Shown here: piece by piece, positions 1 through 7,427 of the stretch
Layout: every line of letters starts with the position of its first letter
How positions within the stretch are numbered: the first letter of the stretch is position 1
The notes under the pieces: model-generated
Seen by the model: the letters and a program-made list of their open reading frames with translations, nothing else
Told to the model about the DNA's origin: nothing
Database searches by the model: none
Source of the DNA: Leptospirillum sp.
GTDB taxonomy: Bacteria > Nitrospirota > Leptospirillia > Leptospirillales > Leptospirillaceae
Length of the DNA: 24,505 nt
Reading direction: 5' to 3'
Assembly: GCA_027343785.1 (NCBI GenBank)
Contig: DAHWKF010000007.1
Span: forward strand, 1-24,505
Made by a program: the position numbers and the translations under genes

Positions 1-61
1 GATCCATGCCAGGGAAAAAGATTGGATGATTTATTATTTTATCTTTGTTTAATATAAACTA

Positions 62-102
62 AGTAAAAAATAAAATTCCGGGAAAAATAAAGTCTTTCCC
101 GG
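62..102 (-). terminator. Rho-independent terminator after the 101-aa membrane protein gene
   Basis: The arms CCGGGAAA (78-85) and TTTCCCGG (95-102) are perfect 8-bp complements separated by a 9-nt loop. Read on the minus strand, the hairpin is followed directly by AATTTTATTTTTTACTT, a U-rich tail. On the plus strand the downstream bases are not T-rich, so it should work only for minus-strand transcription. It lies about 70 nt beyond the stop of the small membrane protein gene at 175 and probably ends the transcript carrying it and the PEP carboxylase gene. Confidence 0.8.
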
Positions 103-174
103 AGTGTTGCAATAAACGGACAGGGTGTTGTAATCGGACCACCATTTGTCTCTTTGGGAGGAGCGCCCAACTGG

Positions 175-480
175 CTAAGGGATATCGGCTGGCGGCTTAG
201 TAAACATGGTGAGAATAGGTATCGCCCCCACAAAAGAAAAAAAGGCAATGAAGATGATCAGGAGGCTGATGAAAACCCATGACGGAATCTTGAAATCATC
301 CCGGTTCTGCCATTGTCTTCGTATCACGAAAACAAAAAATGTCGTGAAAAAAAGGAGCGCGACAAGCGCAGCCCCTTTCATCAAAGGATCCGGAACCGAA
401 TAGAGGATCCAGGAAATCAGGATCAGGATCAGGACCGGGATGAAGATTTTCAGGAAAAGCCGTTTTTCGAGTGGTTTCAT
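175..480 (-). CDS. Small hypothetical membrane protein, three predicted helices
   Basis: This 101-residue protein is not recognised as a member of a named family. Three hydrophobic stretches are visible, at about residues 9-28 (VLILILIS core), 35-53 and 66-92, with a basic N-terminus (KPLEKR) and a basic loop (RRQWQNR) between the second and third, which suggests an inner-membrane protein. A good ribosome site, AGGAGG, lies about 6 nt before the ATG. The gene starts 52 nt downstream of the PEP carboxylase stop on the same strand and is followed by a strong terminator, so it is probably the last gene of that transcript. The first helix is encoded over three tandem copies of a 6-bp unit (416-433). 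No function can be assigned. Confidence 0.7.
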   Translation of the reverse strand: MKPLEKRLFLKIFIPVLILILISWILYSVPDPLMKGAALVALLFFTTFFVFVIRRQWQNRDDFKIPSWVFISLLIIFIAFFSFVGAIPILTMFTKPPADIP

Positions 481-532
481 GAACCCTCCTGAGAACCGGA
501 AACAGACTGGTCTGCAGAAATTTTTTGCAAAA

Positions 533-2095
533 TTATCCCAGGGAACGTCTTAAAAGGGCCGCATCATAAAGGTAGGGGGAGATATCCTTTTCCTCCTGCG
601 TCAGGAAATAGATGCTGGAAACAATGTTCCTGTGGAGGTAATGTTCGGTTGTAACAGGCCCCAGCTCAAGTTTGAAATATTTTTCTGCGATGATGATATC
701 CTCCAGAACCCGTTCCCACGCCGGGTTACCTGAGGCCAGAAACCTCAGATTCTCGCGGTTGAGGAAGTGGCCGGCGTGTCTCAGGTCTTCCTTGAGATGG
801 CGGCAGAACATAAAGAGAGCATCTTCGAGATTTTCCTTGATCGCGGCTTCGATCCCCCTGCCGATCCCGATGAGTTCCGGCGGAACGCCCAGTGAATATA
901 ATGCGCCGGTGAAGCTGATCGCACGTGGAAGACGTTTTTGTCCGATACCTCTGGAGTATCCGAACAGTCCAATGTGCAGTTTCCGCTCGCGTCTGGGAGG
1001 GATATGCGCTGAAATCTGGTTGATCGTATCGGCTATTTCTTCGACGGTTTCCTGATAAATAGCCGAAAAGATATTCGCCAGTTTTTCACCCATCGCTATT
1101 TCTTCTTCAGAATATGACAGGGGTTTTGTAAACGGGAGCGCCCTGTTCAGGGAGTGGATCGATTCTTTGACACTTTCGATCGGATAATCATACCGGTAGG
1201 CGGATTGGAGGGTGACCGTCCTGACACCGGGGTATTCGTCAAGGAATTGTGAGATCGTGAAAGGGTTGAGCCCCCCCCGAAAGGGTAGTGAACCCACACC
1301 CATGATAGGAAAAATCGCAATCCCTGATTCCTGGCCAAATTTGTAATATTCGGAAAGCGCCATTTTTGCAGCGATTGTCGCCGGGATAAAACCCGCGTTC
1401 AGGGCCGGATCCGAACGGGCAATAAAGGGTCTGATATAAGGGGGCTTGCTGCCGAATTCTTTTTGGTGAAGGTCGGCGTATTCCATCAGAATATTGTGGG
1501 ATGCGGCCAGCTGTGGGACGCCCTCGATCAGGGGAATCACCTGCAAATACGATGGATCGCTATATTCCATTGTTTCGTCGAATACCTGACTTTTGAGTTT
1601 GGCGATCTTCCGAAAGGTGGTTTTGAGGTAGATCATTTTTTGGGCTTCATCCGTCATGGGAAGGATCACCTCGAAGACCGGCGGAGAATTCAGGCCCAGA
1701 TCCCTCGCAAGCTCTTCGAACGTCAGGATTCCGATGTAAGCCCTGGCGATACGGTATTCTTTTTCATACCAGATATTGGGCAGGCGAAAGGTCAGAAAAA
1801 CGTCTTTTCCCAGCTGGTTTTCTGAAAAATAGGAGTGATAAAGGGAGAACAGCTTGTCGACGACGCCTTCGTCGACATATTTGCCTTCCCAGTCCCACAT
1901 GTACTCCTGGCAACCCATGTCCGTGTATGTCCGATAACACTCTTCAATTTCGTCCAGCGTGCTGATGAACGGATCGTTATTGGTCTTCCAGTATGGAGCC
2001 CTCGCGTTGTCGGGGTGCTGGGTCGCCATTGTTGTCGGGATTTTCCGGTCAAGGTAAGACTGGTGATGGACGGGTGGCTTGAAAGCTTTTGTCAC
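533..2095 (-). CDS. ppcA: Archaeal-type phosphoenolpyruvate carboxylase
   Basis: The enzyme forms oxaloacetate and phosphate from PEP and bicarbonate in the cytoplasm, an anaplerotic entry to the (possibly reductive) TCA cycle. The 520-residue length fits the archaeal-type family (PEPcase_2, roughly 480-550 aa) and not the bacterial type of about 900 aa. Conserved segments visible are TMATQHPDNA (22-31), FIARSDPALNAGFIPAT (224-240), MGVGSLPFRGGLNPF (265-279) and a TLQSAYRYDYP block near 295-305. The start is GTG, chosen because AGGAG lies 7 nt upstream and the N-terminus leads directly into the conserved block. It sits 64 nt after the CopD-like gene on the same strand. A G8 run on the coding strand (1272-1279) falls inside the FRGG motif. 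The family is known from archaea and a scattering of bacteria, so horizontal origin is possible. Confidence 0.93.
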   Translation of the reverse strand: MTKAFKPPVHHQSYLDRKIPTTMATQHPDNARAPYWKTNNDPFISTLDEIEECYRTYTDMGCQEYMWDWEGKYVDEGVVDKLFSLYHSYFSENQLGKDVFLTFRLPNIWYEKEYRIARAYIGILTFEELARDLGLNSPPVFEVILPMTDEAQKMIYLKTTFRKIAKLKSQVFDETMEYSDPSYLQVIPLIEGVPQLAASHNILMEYADLHQKEFGSKPPYIRPFIARSDPALNAGFIPATIAAKMALSEYYKFGQESGIAIFPIMGVGSLPFRGGLNPFTISQFLDEYPGVRTVTLQSAYRYDYPIESVKESIHSLNRALPFTKPLSYSEEEIAMGEKLANIFSAIYQETVEEIADTINQISAHIPPRRERKLHIGLFGYSRGIGQKRLPRAISFTGALYSLGVPPELIGIGRGIEAAIKENLEDALFMFCRHLKEDLRHAGHFLNRENLRFLASGNPAWERVLEDIIIAEKYFKLELGPVTTEHYLHRNIVSSIYFLTQEEKDISPYLYDAALLRRSLG

Positions 2096-2159
2096 GCTCG
2101 ACTCCTGCTCTTTATTTGAGGATGGCTAGTGCGTTCTATTGTCAGGAAATCCGGGCGCC

Positions 2160-2702
2160 TCAGCGCAGGATCAAAAGCCCAAAAATGTTTTGCAGGACGG
2201 CGGCCCAGAGCAAGACGAATATTCCCAGAACAACATTCATGTTCCTCAACAGACTGATGACATGACGCAAACGATTTTTTCGTTCCTCGAGAAACGTCAC
2301 TTTGACAATGTCACTCTGGGATTCGGCCTGTGCGCGGGAAGAGCCCCTCACCTCGTTTGACAGTCGGGCAATGAGAATGCCCAGAAGACCTATGCCACCC
2401 ACAAAACTGAGCTTCAAAAGCCAGAAGGTTTCATAAGAATTCTTGTAAGGGAAGACCATGTTTTCGAGTGAAACAAGTCTGTCGAATATGACAAATGCTC
2501 CGGTAATGATTAAAAGGGCCATGCTGACCCAGAAAACGGGCAGGTAATAGTCTGTGGCTTTCTTTGCGAGTTTTCCGCGGATGGCCGGATCGATGCCGGA
2601 CAGGAGCGGACTGACGACAAAGAGCTGAAGGACCATTCCGCCAACCAGAGCGGCCGCCCCTACGAGATGCAGCCAGCGTATAAATGTAATGGTCACAAAC
2701 AT
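2160..2702 (-). CDS. CopD-like integral membrane protein
   Basis: This 180-residue protein has four hydrophobic helices, at about 8-32, 52-72, 91-114 and 154-177. The opening RWLHLVGAAALVGGM and the later ETFWLLKLSFVGGIG resemble the CopD/PF05425-like fold (helix with an early His, then a 'LLKL' helix), a family of copper-resistance or heme-related membrane proteins. The match is to the fold only, and copper handling is not shown here. The ATG is preceded by AGGAGA at about 9 nt. It is the first gene of the minus-strand set that continues into the PEP carboxylase. The 261-bp region upstream, shared with the divergent phosphatase gene, holds no convincing gene; a small inverted repeat (GTCGG-GA-CCGAC, 2895-2906) is visible there. 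Confidence 0.6.
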   Translation of the reverse strand: MFVTITFIRWLHLVGAAALVGGMVLQLFVVSPLLSGIDPAIRGKLAKKATDYYLPVFWVSMALLIITGAFVIFDRLVSLENMVFPYKNSYETFWLLKLSFVGGIGLLGILIARLSNEVRGSSRAQAESQSDIVKVTFLEERKNRLRHVISLLRNMNVVLGIFVLLWAAVLQNIFGLLILR

Positions 2703-2963
2703 GTATAGGGTCTCCTGATCTTTCCGGAAGCATTTTTATACAAGGATTTGTGTCGGCATAAAGCATCGGGGGCGAGCCCTTTGCATCGTCAAGCCGACGA
2801 TCGTGATGACTGAGAAAGCCTCTAGACGCTCCAGTGTATCATAAACTGTCGATTGTTGTTATCCTTGAAGAAGGAATTTTAGGAAGAAACAAAGGTCGGG
2901 ACCGACGAGGGATGTTCATAATGGTCCTGATAACCATATTTTGAGACGGATTGGGGAAGAACA

Positions 2964-3758
2964 TTGGGGTGTGACGTTCAGGCCGTTCAGAAGGTGGCGC
3001 GTGAAGCGGCAATCGCTGCGGGAAAAATTCTTCTCGAAGGCTATACGAGGGAGATCAAGATCTCATACAAAGGAGATATCGATCTTGTGACAGAAGTCGA
3101 CTGGGCATCCGAAAAAGAGATTATTCGCCATATTCGGCAAAGCTTTCCCGATCATTCGATCCTGGGTGAGGAGGGGGGAATCGTCTCGGGAGCAGGCAAT
3201 GGCCGGTGGATTATCGATCCGTTGGACGGTACAACGAATTACACCCATCATTTTCCTTTTTTTGCGATTTCCATCGGATTTGAATCGGAAGGAGAAGTGC
3301 TCTACGGACTTGTTTATGACCCCCTGCGGGATCAGGTATTCGAAGCCCACAGGGAGGGAGGTGCGACCTTGAACAGGGTTCCCTTGTCGGTTTCGAGGAC
3401 AACATCGCTATCCAAAAGCCTCCTGGTGACAGGGTTCTCTTCTTCAAAACCCGATGATCCTGAACGCGACAACCTTCCGTTTTTCAACCGTTTGTCCCGA
3501 CGGGTCCAGGGAATCCGGCGTACGGGTTCCGCAGCTCTCGACCTTTGTTATGTCGGCATGGGTGCAGTCGATGGATTTTGGGAAATCGGCCTTGCTCCCT
3601 GGGATACAGCGGCCGGTGGACTGATTGTCCGGGAGGCGGGTGGAAGGACAAGCGACAGGAAAAACGCGAGGCATGAACTGACGAGTTCCATGATTGTTGC
3701 TTCCAACGGGCATATTCATGAAGAGATCATCACTGTCCTTGGTGAAATCAGCGATTGA
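2964..3758 (+). CDS. suhB: Inositol monophosphatase family protein (SuhB-like)
   Basis: This is a Mg2+-dependent, Li+-sensitive-type sugar or inositol phosphate phosphatase of the IMPase superfamily. The 264 residues match the family length. Signature elements are GEEGG (68-72, metal-ligand Glu), WIIDPLDGTTNY (82-93, metal-binding Asp pair) and WDTAAGG (213-219, third Asp). The exact substrate (inositol-1-phosphate, fructose-1,6-bisphosphate, NADP or another) cannot be read from sequence; bacterial SuhB can also have a role in rRNA transcription complexes. The start is TTG with GGGGAAG just upstream; a later in-frame GTG (2994) would cut into the first helix. The gene is alone on its strand, and its last 11 bases overlap the 3' end of the convergent protease gene. 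Confidence 0.9.
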   Translation: MGCDVQAVQKVAREAAIAAGKILLEGYTREIKISYKGDIDLVTEVDWASEKEIIRHIRQSFPDHSILGEEGGIVSGAGNGRWIIDPLDGTTNYTHHFPFFAISIGFESEGEVLYGLVYDPLRDQVFEAHREGGATLNRVPLSVSRTTSLSKSLLVTGFSSSKPDDPERDNLPFFNRLSRRVQGIRRTGSAALDLCYVGMGAVDGFWEIGLAPWDTAAGGLIVREAGGRTSDRKNARHELTSSMIVASNGHIHEEIITVLGEISD

Positions 3759-4605
3759 TAAAGGGAGAAGGAATAAAAATCAGAATCTCAACAAAAATCA
3801 TGAAAATCGAGAGAAATATCCTGAATTTTCCCAGGGGGTTGTCCGGATCGGGAACCGGAAGATGTCCAGGCCCCATCAGAAGGATGAAGAACAACCAAAT
3901 CCACCAGCCTCCCCAATAGAACATACCCAGCCATCCCATCACACCCAAGACCAGAAACCAAACGATGCGATGAACTTTTTTTCCCCAGAGGGCAAAAAGG
4001 AAATGCCCGCCGTCGAGTTGACCGGCGGGAATCAAGTTGAGTGCCGTGACGAAAAGTCCCGTCCATCCGGCAAATCCCACTGGAGACAGAACAAGTGTTT
4101 CGCCGGAACCGACGGATGGTCCGAAGACCAGTGAAATCTGATGAAAAAGAAAAGATTCTCCAATTTCGAGCCCATAGTCCCCCGTCGAAGAAACTGGGCG
4201 GGAGAGATGGAGTCCCCATATTAGGGCGAGCAATGACGGAAAAAAACCGGCCACCGGTCCGGCAATGCCAATGTCGAAAAGGCTTTTTCTGGAATGAAGA
4301 ACGGGCGGCATACGGATAATCGCCCCAAAGGTCCCGATCAGAGTCGGCGCCGGAATAAAATAGGGCAAGGCGACGGGAATTCCGTGGCGGATTGCGGCAA
4401 AGATATGGCCCGCTTCGTGGAGAGTCAGAATGGACATCAGCGTCAGGGAAAAGGGAATTCCGGAAAGAAAACCCCTGACTGAAGAAAACGGGTTGGATCC
4501 GGACAGAAAAGCGCCGGCTCCGGTTGTTGTGACGAAAGTCAACGCATACAGGATAAAAGGCAGGGCCGGTCTGAAGCGACCCGGATATGTCCTCAGCGGA
4601 TTCAG
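3748..4605 (-). CDS. Site-2 protease family (M50) integral membrane zinc metalloprotease
   Basis: Members of this family cut substrates within the membrane. The zinc site HEAGH (residues 63-67 when counted from 4605) and the distal NLIPAGQLDGGH segment (about 190-201) give the two metal-binding parts, and several hydrophobic helices surround them. No PDZ domain is seen, which fits the short SREBP-protease-like subgroup. The start is uncertain. The only conventional in-frame start codon is TTG at 4542, but it has no ribosome site and falls inside the first helix (RPALPFILYALTFV). Upstream the frame stays open, and a CTG at 4605 has AAGAGGA 6 nt before it and overlaps the stop of the preceding gene (CTGA). 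I prefer CTG, giving 285 aa; the TTG version would be 264 aa. The 3' end overlaps suhB by 11 bp. Confidence 0.85.
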   Translation of the reverse strand: MNPLRTYPGRFRPALPFILYALTFVTTTGAGAFLSGSNPFSSVRGFLSGIPFSLTLMSILTLHEAGHIFAAIRHGIPVALPYFIPAPTLIGTFGAIIRMPPVLHSRKSLFDIGIAGPVAGFFPSLLALIWGLHLSRPVSSTGDYGLEIGESFLFHQISLVFGPSVGSGETLVLSPVGFAGWTGLFVTALNLIPAGQLDGGHFLFALWGKKVHRIVWFLVLGVMGWLGMFYWGGWWIWLFFILLMGPGHLPVPDPDNPLGKFRIFLSIFMIFVEILIFIPSPFINR

Positions 4606-4922
4606 TCCTGGTCCTCTTGGGAATTCCTTTTTCTCGGACGAACCATCATGACGTAGTAGATGACAAAAAATCCGATCGCCAGGTAGGCTCCTCCTGCCAC
4701 GGTTCCATAATCGATCCAGGGACGGGTGTGGGACTGGTTCAGAAAAGTCGGAACCTGTCCAGGCTGGACTTTCCGGTCGCCGAAGAGAGGGAGGCTGAGG
4801 ATGATGGCCACAGAGTATACCAGAATCGTCAGCACGACCATCCAGTAGGGTATGGGTCCTTGCGAACGTTCAATATTCCTTGAAACTTCGTTTCTCTGTA
4901 ATGTTCGCGGATCTTCTCCCAC
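4602..4922 (-). CDS. Hypothetical two-helix membrane protein
   Basis: This protein of about 106 residues has two hydrophobic helices. The first, preceded by a polar N-terminus, covers GPIPYWMVVLTILVYSVAI; the second is near the end (AYLAIGFFVIYYVMMV) and is followed by a basic tail RPRKR, so both ends are probably cytoplasmic. The loop between them is about 25-30 residues. I do not recognise a family. The GTG at 4922 is chosen over TTG at 4940 because AAGGGGAG lies directly upstream of it. An extended -10 element (TGC-TATCAT, 4956-4964) is placed to start transcription about 27 nt before this GTG. The stop overlaps the preferred CTG start of the M50 protease by 4 bp, so the two proteins are likely co-translated and may act together. 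Confidence 0.65.
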   Translation of the reverse strand: MGEDPRTLQRNEVSRNIERSQGPIPYWMVVLTILVYSVAIILSLPLFGDRKVQPGQVPTFLNQSHTRPWIDYGTVAGGAYLAIGFFVIYYVMMVRPRKRNSQEDQD

Positions 4923-4955
4923 AATTCTCCCCTTACCCAAATAAGCGATGGAAAA

Positions 4956-4964
4956 ATGATAGCA
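4956..4964 (-). promoter_or_regulatory. Candidate extended -10 promoter for the membrane protein/protease pair
   Basis: On the minus strand the sequence reads TGC-TATCAT, matching the extended -10 pattern TGnTATAAT with one mismatch. The predicted transcription start is near 4949, about 27 nt before the GTG at 4922. No good -35 element is seen 16-18 nt upstream, which is acceptable for extended -10 promoters. Confidence 0.4.
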
Positions 4965-5057
4965 TGCCGGGGGAATTCAGGATAGGGGCTTCCGGAAATG
5001 CCGAAGAGCCATGAAAGGGAAAGCCCCGTTTTACATTCTGTTTTCGTCTGCGGCCAA

Positions 5058-5085
5058 TTGACAAATTGAGCCAAAACATCATACT
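5058..5085 (+). promoter_or_regulatory. Sigma-70-type promoter giving a near-leaderless polyprenyl synthase mRNA
   Basis: A perfect -35 hexamer TTGACA (5058-5063) is followed after 16 nt by CATACT (5080-5085, four of six matches to TATAAT). The expected transcription start, about 7 nt downstream, is near 5092, and the ATG is at 5095. No Shine-Dalgarno sequence precedes that ATG, which supports leaderless or near-leaderless initiation. Confidence 0.5.
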
Positions 5086-5094
5086 TTAAACCGT

Positions 5095-6087
5095 ATGAAC
5101 CCATTGTCAGCGACCGGTTTGAAAAATGTGTGGGCAGACTACGAGCAGGATCTGCTGGCCGTTGAAAATTGCCTGATCGAGTTCGGAGGCGATACCAACG
5201 ATTATATCCGCGATGTGACCTCACATATTATCAAAAGCGGCGGTAAAAGACTCAGACCTCTCCTGATGATCATATCCTCCCGGCTGTCGGGTTATTCCGG
5301 GCCTCACATGGTTCTCCTTTCCGCCGTTGTCGAATTCATTCATACGGCTACCCTGCTTCACGACGATGTGGTTGACCATGCGGAAATGCGCAGGGGTAGA
5401 CTCTCTGCCAACCAGGTATGGGGCAACCAGACGGCCGTCCTTGTGGGGGATTATCTATATGCGACCGCTCTCTGGATGGCCACGGGTGTCCACATCCATG
5501 AGATTAACGATGTCCTGACGCTCGCGTGCCGGAAGATGTCCGAGGGTGAGGTTCTCGAACTGATCCTCGACAACAACCTGTCAGCCCGCGAAGAAGATTA
5601 CTTTAATGTCGTCGAATGCAAGACTGCGGCTCTGACCGCGGGAACCTGCAGGATGGGCGCCGTCCTGGGGGGTATGGACGCGGAACATCAGGCTGCGCTT
5701 GAAAGTTTTGGCTACAATATCGGGATGTCGTTCCAGATCGCGGATGATACGCTTGATTATATGGCCAGGGCGGACCGTCTGGGCAAAACGTTGGGCAAGG
5801 ACCTTGCGGAAGGAAAAATGACGCTTCCCCTGCTCCATTGCCTTTCGACTGCCAGTATTCCCCAGCGGGAGAGCCTTGTCCAGAAAATCGGAAAAGGGGA
5901 GGTTTCGGACCAACAGCTGAGGGAGGTCGTGGATTTGATGAAGTCCACCGGTTCCCTGGACTTTTCCCTTGAAAAAGCCATTTCGTTCATGCGTAAGGCC
6001 AAACAGGCGCTTGATCCGTTTCCGGACTCCCTCCACAAACAAAATCTTCTGTTTCTCTCCGACTTCGTTATCGAAAGAGATATCTGA
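5095..6087 (+). CDS. ispB: All-trans long-chain polyprenyl diphosphate synthase (IspB/octaprenyl type)
   Basis: The enzyme adds isopentenyl diphosphate units to an allylic primer to build the long prenyl chain of quinones. The 330 residues carry GGKRLRP (49-55), the first Asp-rich motif LLHDDVVD (87-94), MRRG (98-101), the second Asp-rich motif FQIADDTLDY (213-222) and the later KDLAEGKMTLPL (235-246). The residues just before the first Asp motif (HTAT) are small, as in E. coli IspB, pointing to a long product of about C35-C50 and not a short FPP/GGPP synthase. Exact chain length cannot be fixed from sequence. The ATG has no ribosome site and lies about 3 nt from the predicted transcription start. 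The DUF1015 gene follows after 48 nt and is probably co-transcribed. Confidence 0.92.
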   Translation: MNPLSATGLKNVWADYEQDLLAVENCLIEFGGDTNDYIRDVTSHIIKSGGKRLRPLLMIISSRLSGYSGPHMVLLSAVVEFIHTATLLHDDVVDHAEMRRGRLSANQVWGNQTAVLVGDYLYATALWMATGVHIHEINDVLTLACRKMSEGEVLELILDNNLSAREEDYFNVVECKTAALTAGTCRMGAVLGGMDAEHQAALESFGYNIGMSFQIADDTLDYMARADRLGKTLGKDLAEGKMTLPLLHCLSTASIPQRESLVQKIGKGEVSDQQLREVVDLMKSTGSLDFSLEKAISFMRKAKQALDPFPDSLHKQNLLFLSDFVIERDI

Positions 6088-6135
6088 AACCTGACTCTTC
6101 CGTCTGACATCAACCCACATATTGAAGGGGCGAAA

Positions 6136-7416
6136 ATGGCTGAACTTGTTCCATTCCAGGGTTTGGTTTACAAAAGCGAGCTTGCAAACAGGATGGGGAA
6201 GTTGACCGCCCCCCCCTATGACATTATTTCCAAGGAAGCCCAGAAGGATTTTTACGCGGCGGATCCCAATAATGTGATTCGGCTGGAGCTCCCGATTCCT
6301 CCAACGACAGAAACTCCGGAAAACAACAGATATACACAAGCCAGGAAAGAACTGGACAGGATGCGAAAAGAAGGGGTTCTGGTCCTTGATTCCCGTCCTT
6401 CCATCTACCCCTATTCGATGACATACCAGGATCCCTACTCCAGGAAGGAGCGGACGATCAAAGGCCTTGTGGCCCGGATCAGACTGGAGGAGTGGGAGAA
6501 AAAAGTTGTCTACCCCCACGAGAAAACATTGGCCGGTCCAAAGGAAGACAGAATGGCACTTTTCAAGGAAACACAGGCGGCATTCAGCCAGATATTCTGT
6601 TTGTATCCGGACCCGGAAGCCACCATCGCCCAAAAGCTCTATGCCAAGGCAACGCCAAAATTCCAGGCCACAGACCAGGATGGGGTTGTCCATTCCCTGT
6701 TGTCCGTCACAGATCCCGCGACACTGGAAGAAGTGCGGAAATACTTTGCCAAAGTTCCCCTTTTCATCGCCGATGGCCATCATCGGTATGAAACATACCT
6801 GGCATACAGAAACTTCCGGCGGTCCCAGAATCCACAAGCTGGCCCTGACGCGCCTTTTGAGTATATTACCGTATTTCTGGCCGCCCTCGAGGATCCCAAT
6901 CTGACAGTGTTGCCGACCCATCGACTGATCCACAACATCCAGCCGGAGTTATTTTCCGGACTCTACAAGACGGATGGTCCGCTGAAGACGGAAGAGATGT
7001 TTTCCTACGAAAACAGGGAACAGTTTCTGAAGGTGTTGATGTCTTCGGACACGAACAAGATTCTCTTTGGTTTGATCAGAAAAGACCCGAAGGAACTCCG
7101 GATAGTGTCCGTTCAAAAGCCGAAGGGCGCCGGCATCAGGGGACTTGACAGCTGGTGGCTTCAGGAGGAAGTTCTCGGACCTGTTCTGGGGATTGTTCCG
7201 GAAAGGGTGGCAAAGGAAGACCTGCTTCGTTACAGCAAATCGGCGGATGACGTCATCCACAAGGTCGGATCTGGGGAATATCCCCTGGCTTTTCTTCTTC
7301 GGCCATCGTCTCCCCGGGTCGTAGAAGAAGTTTCGCTCCGAGGGGAATTGATGCCCCAGAAGTCAACGTATTTCTACCCGAAACCTTTGACGGGGATGGT
7401 CATGACTCTTCTTTAG
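6136..7416 (+). CDS. DUF1015 family protein
   Basis: This 426-residue protein belongs to DUF1015, a widespread family in bacteria and archaea whose function I cannot state. Family landmarks are the N-terminal PFQGLVY (6-12), APPYDIIS (25-32), YPHEKT (126-131) and the hallmark ADGHHRYET (212-220). No signal peptide or membrane helix is visible, so it is probably cytoplasmic. The start ATG has AAGGGG about 5 nt upstream. It lies 48 nt after the polyprenyl synthase stop on the same strand, and its stop is 11 nt from the 3' end of the convergent rluD gene. A C8 run (6209-6216) lies inside the codons of the APPYD motif. Confidence 0.9.
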   Translation: MAELVPFQGLVYKSELANRMGKLTAPPYDIISKEAQKDFYAADPNNVIRLELPIPPTTETPENNRYTQARKELDRMRKEGVLVLDSRPSIYPYSMTYQDPYSRKERTIKGLVARIRLEEWEKKVVYPHEKTLAGPKEDRMALFKETQAAFSQIFCLYPDPEATIAQKLYAKATPKFQATDQDGVVHSLLSVTDPATLEEVRKYFAKVPLFIADGHHRYETYLAYRNFRRSQNPQAGPDAPFEYITVFLAALEDPNLTVLPTHRLIHNIQPELFSGLYKTDGPLKTEEMFSYENREQFLKVLMSSDTNKILFGLIRKDPKELRIVSVQKPKGAGIRGLDSWWLQEEVLGPVLGIVPERVAKEDLLRYSKSADDVIHKVGSGEYPLAFLLRPSSPRVVEEVSLRGELMPQKSTYFYPKPLTGMVMTLL

Positions 7417-7427
7417 TGCAACCTTCG

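Noticed and set aside
2895..2906. Short inverted repeat GTCGG-GA-CCGAC before suhB
   Set aside because: Five-bp arms are expected by chance at this frequency, and no regulator is associated with it.
3694..4134. A 146-codon plus-strand frame inside the M50 protease gene
   Set aside because: It is polar low-complexity sequence opposite membrane helices of a recognised protease, with no ribosome site or known domain.
4985..5027. Imperfect hairpin GGGGCTTCC / GGGAAAGCCCC followed by GTTTT in the gap before the polyprenyl synthase
   Set aside because: No plus-strand gene ends before it, the loop is long, and on the minus strand it lies upstream of the candidate promoter. It is not supported as a terminator.
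5581..6933. A 450-codon open frame on the minus strand across the polyprenyl synthase and DUF1015 genes
   Set aside because: It is fully antisense to two clear protein families, has no recognisable domain, and its Cys/Phe/His-rich composition is typical of a shadow frame.
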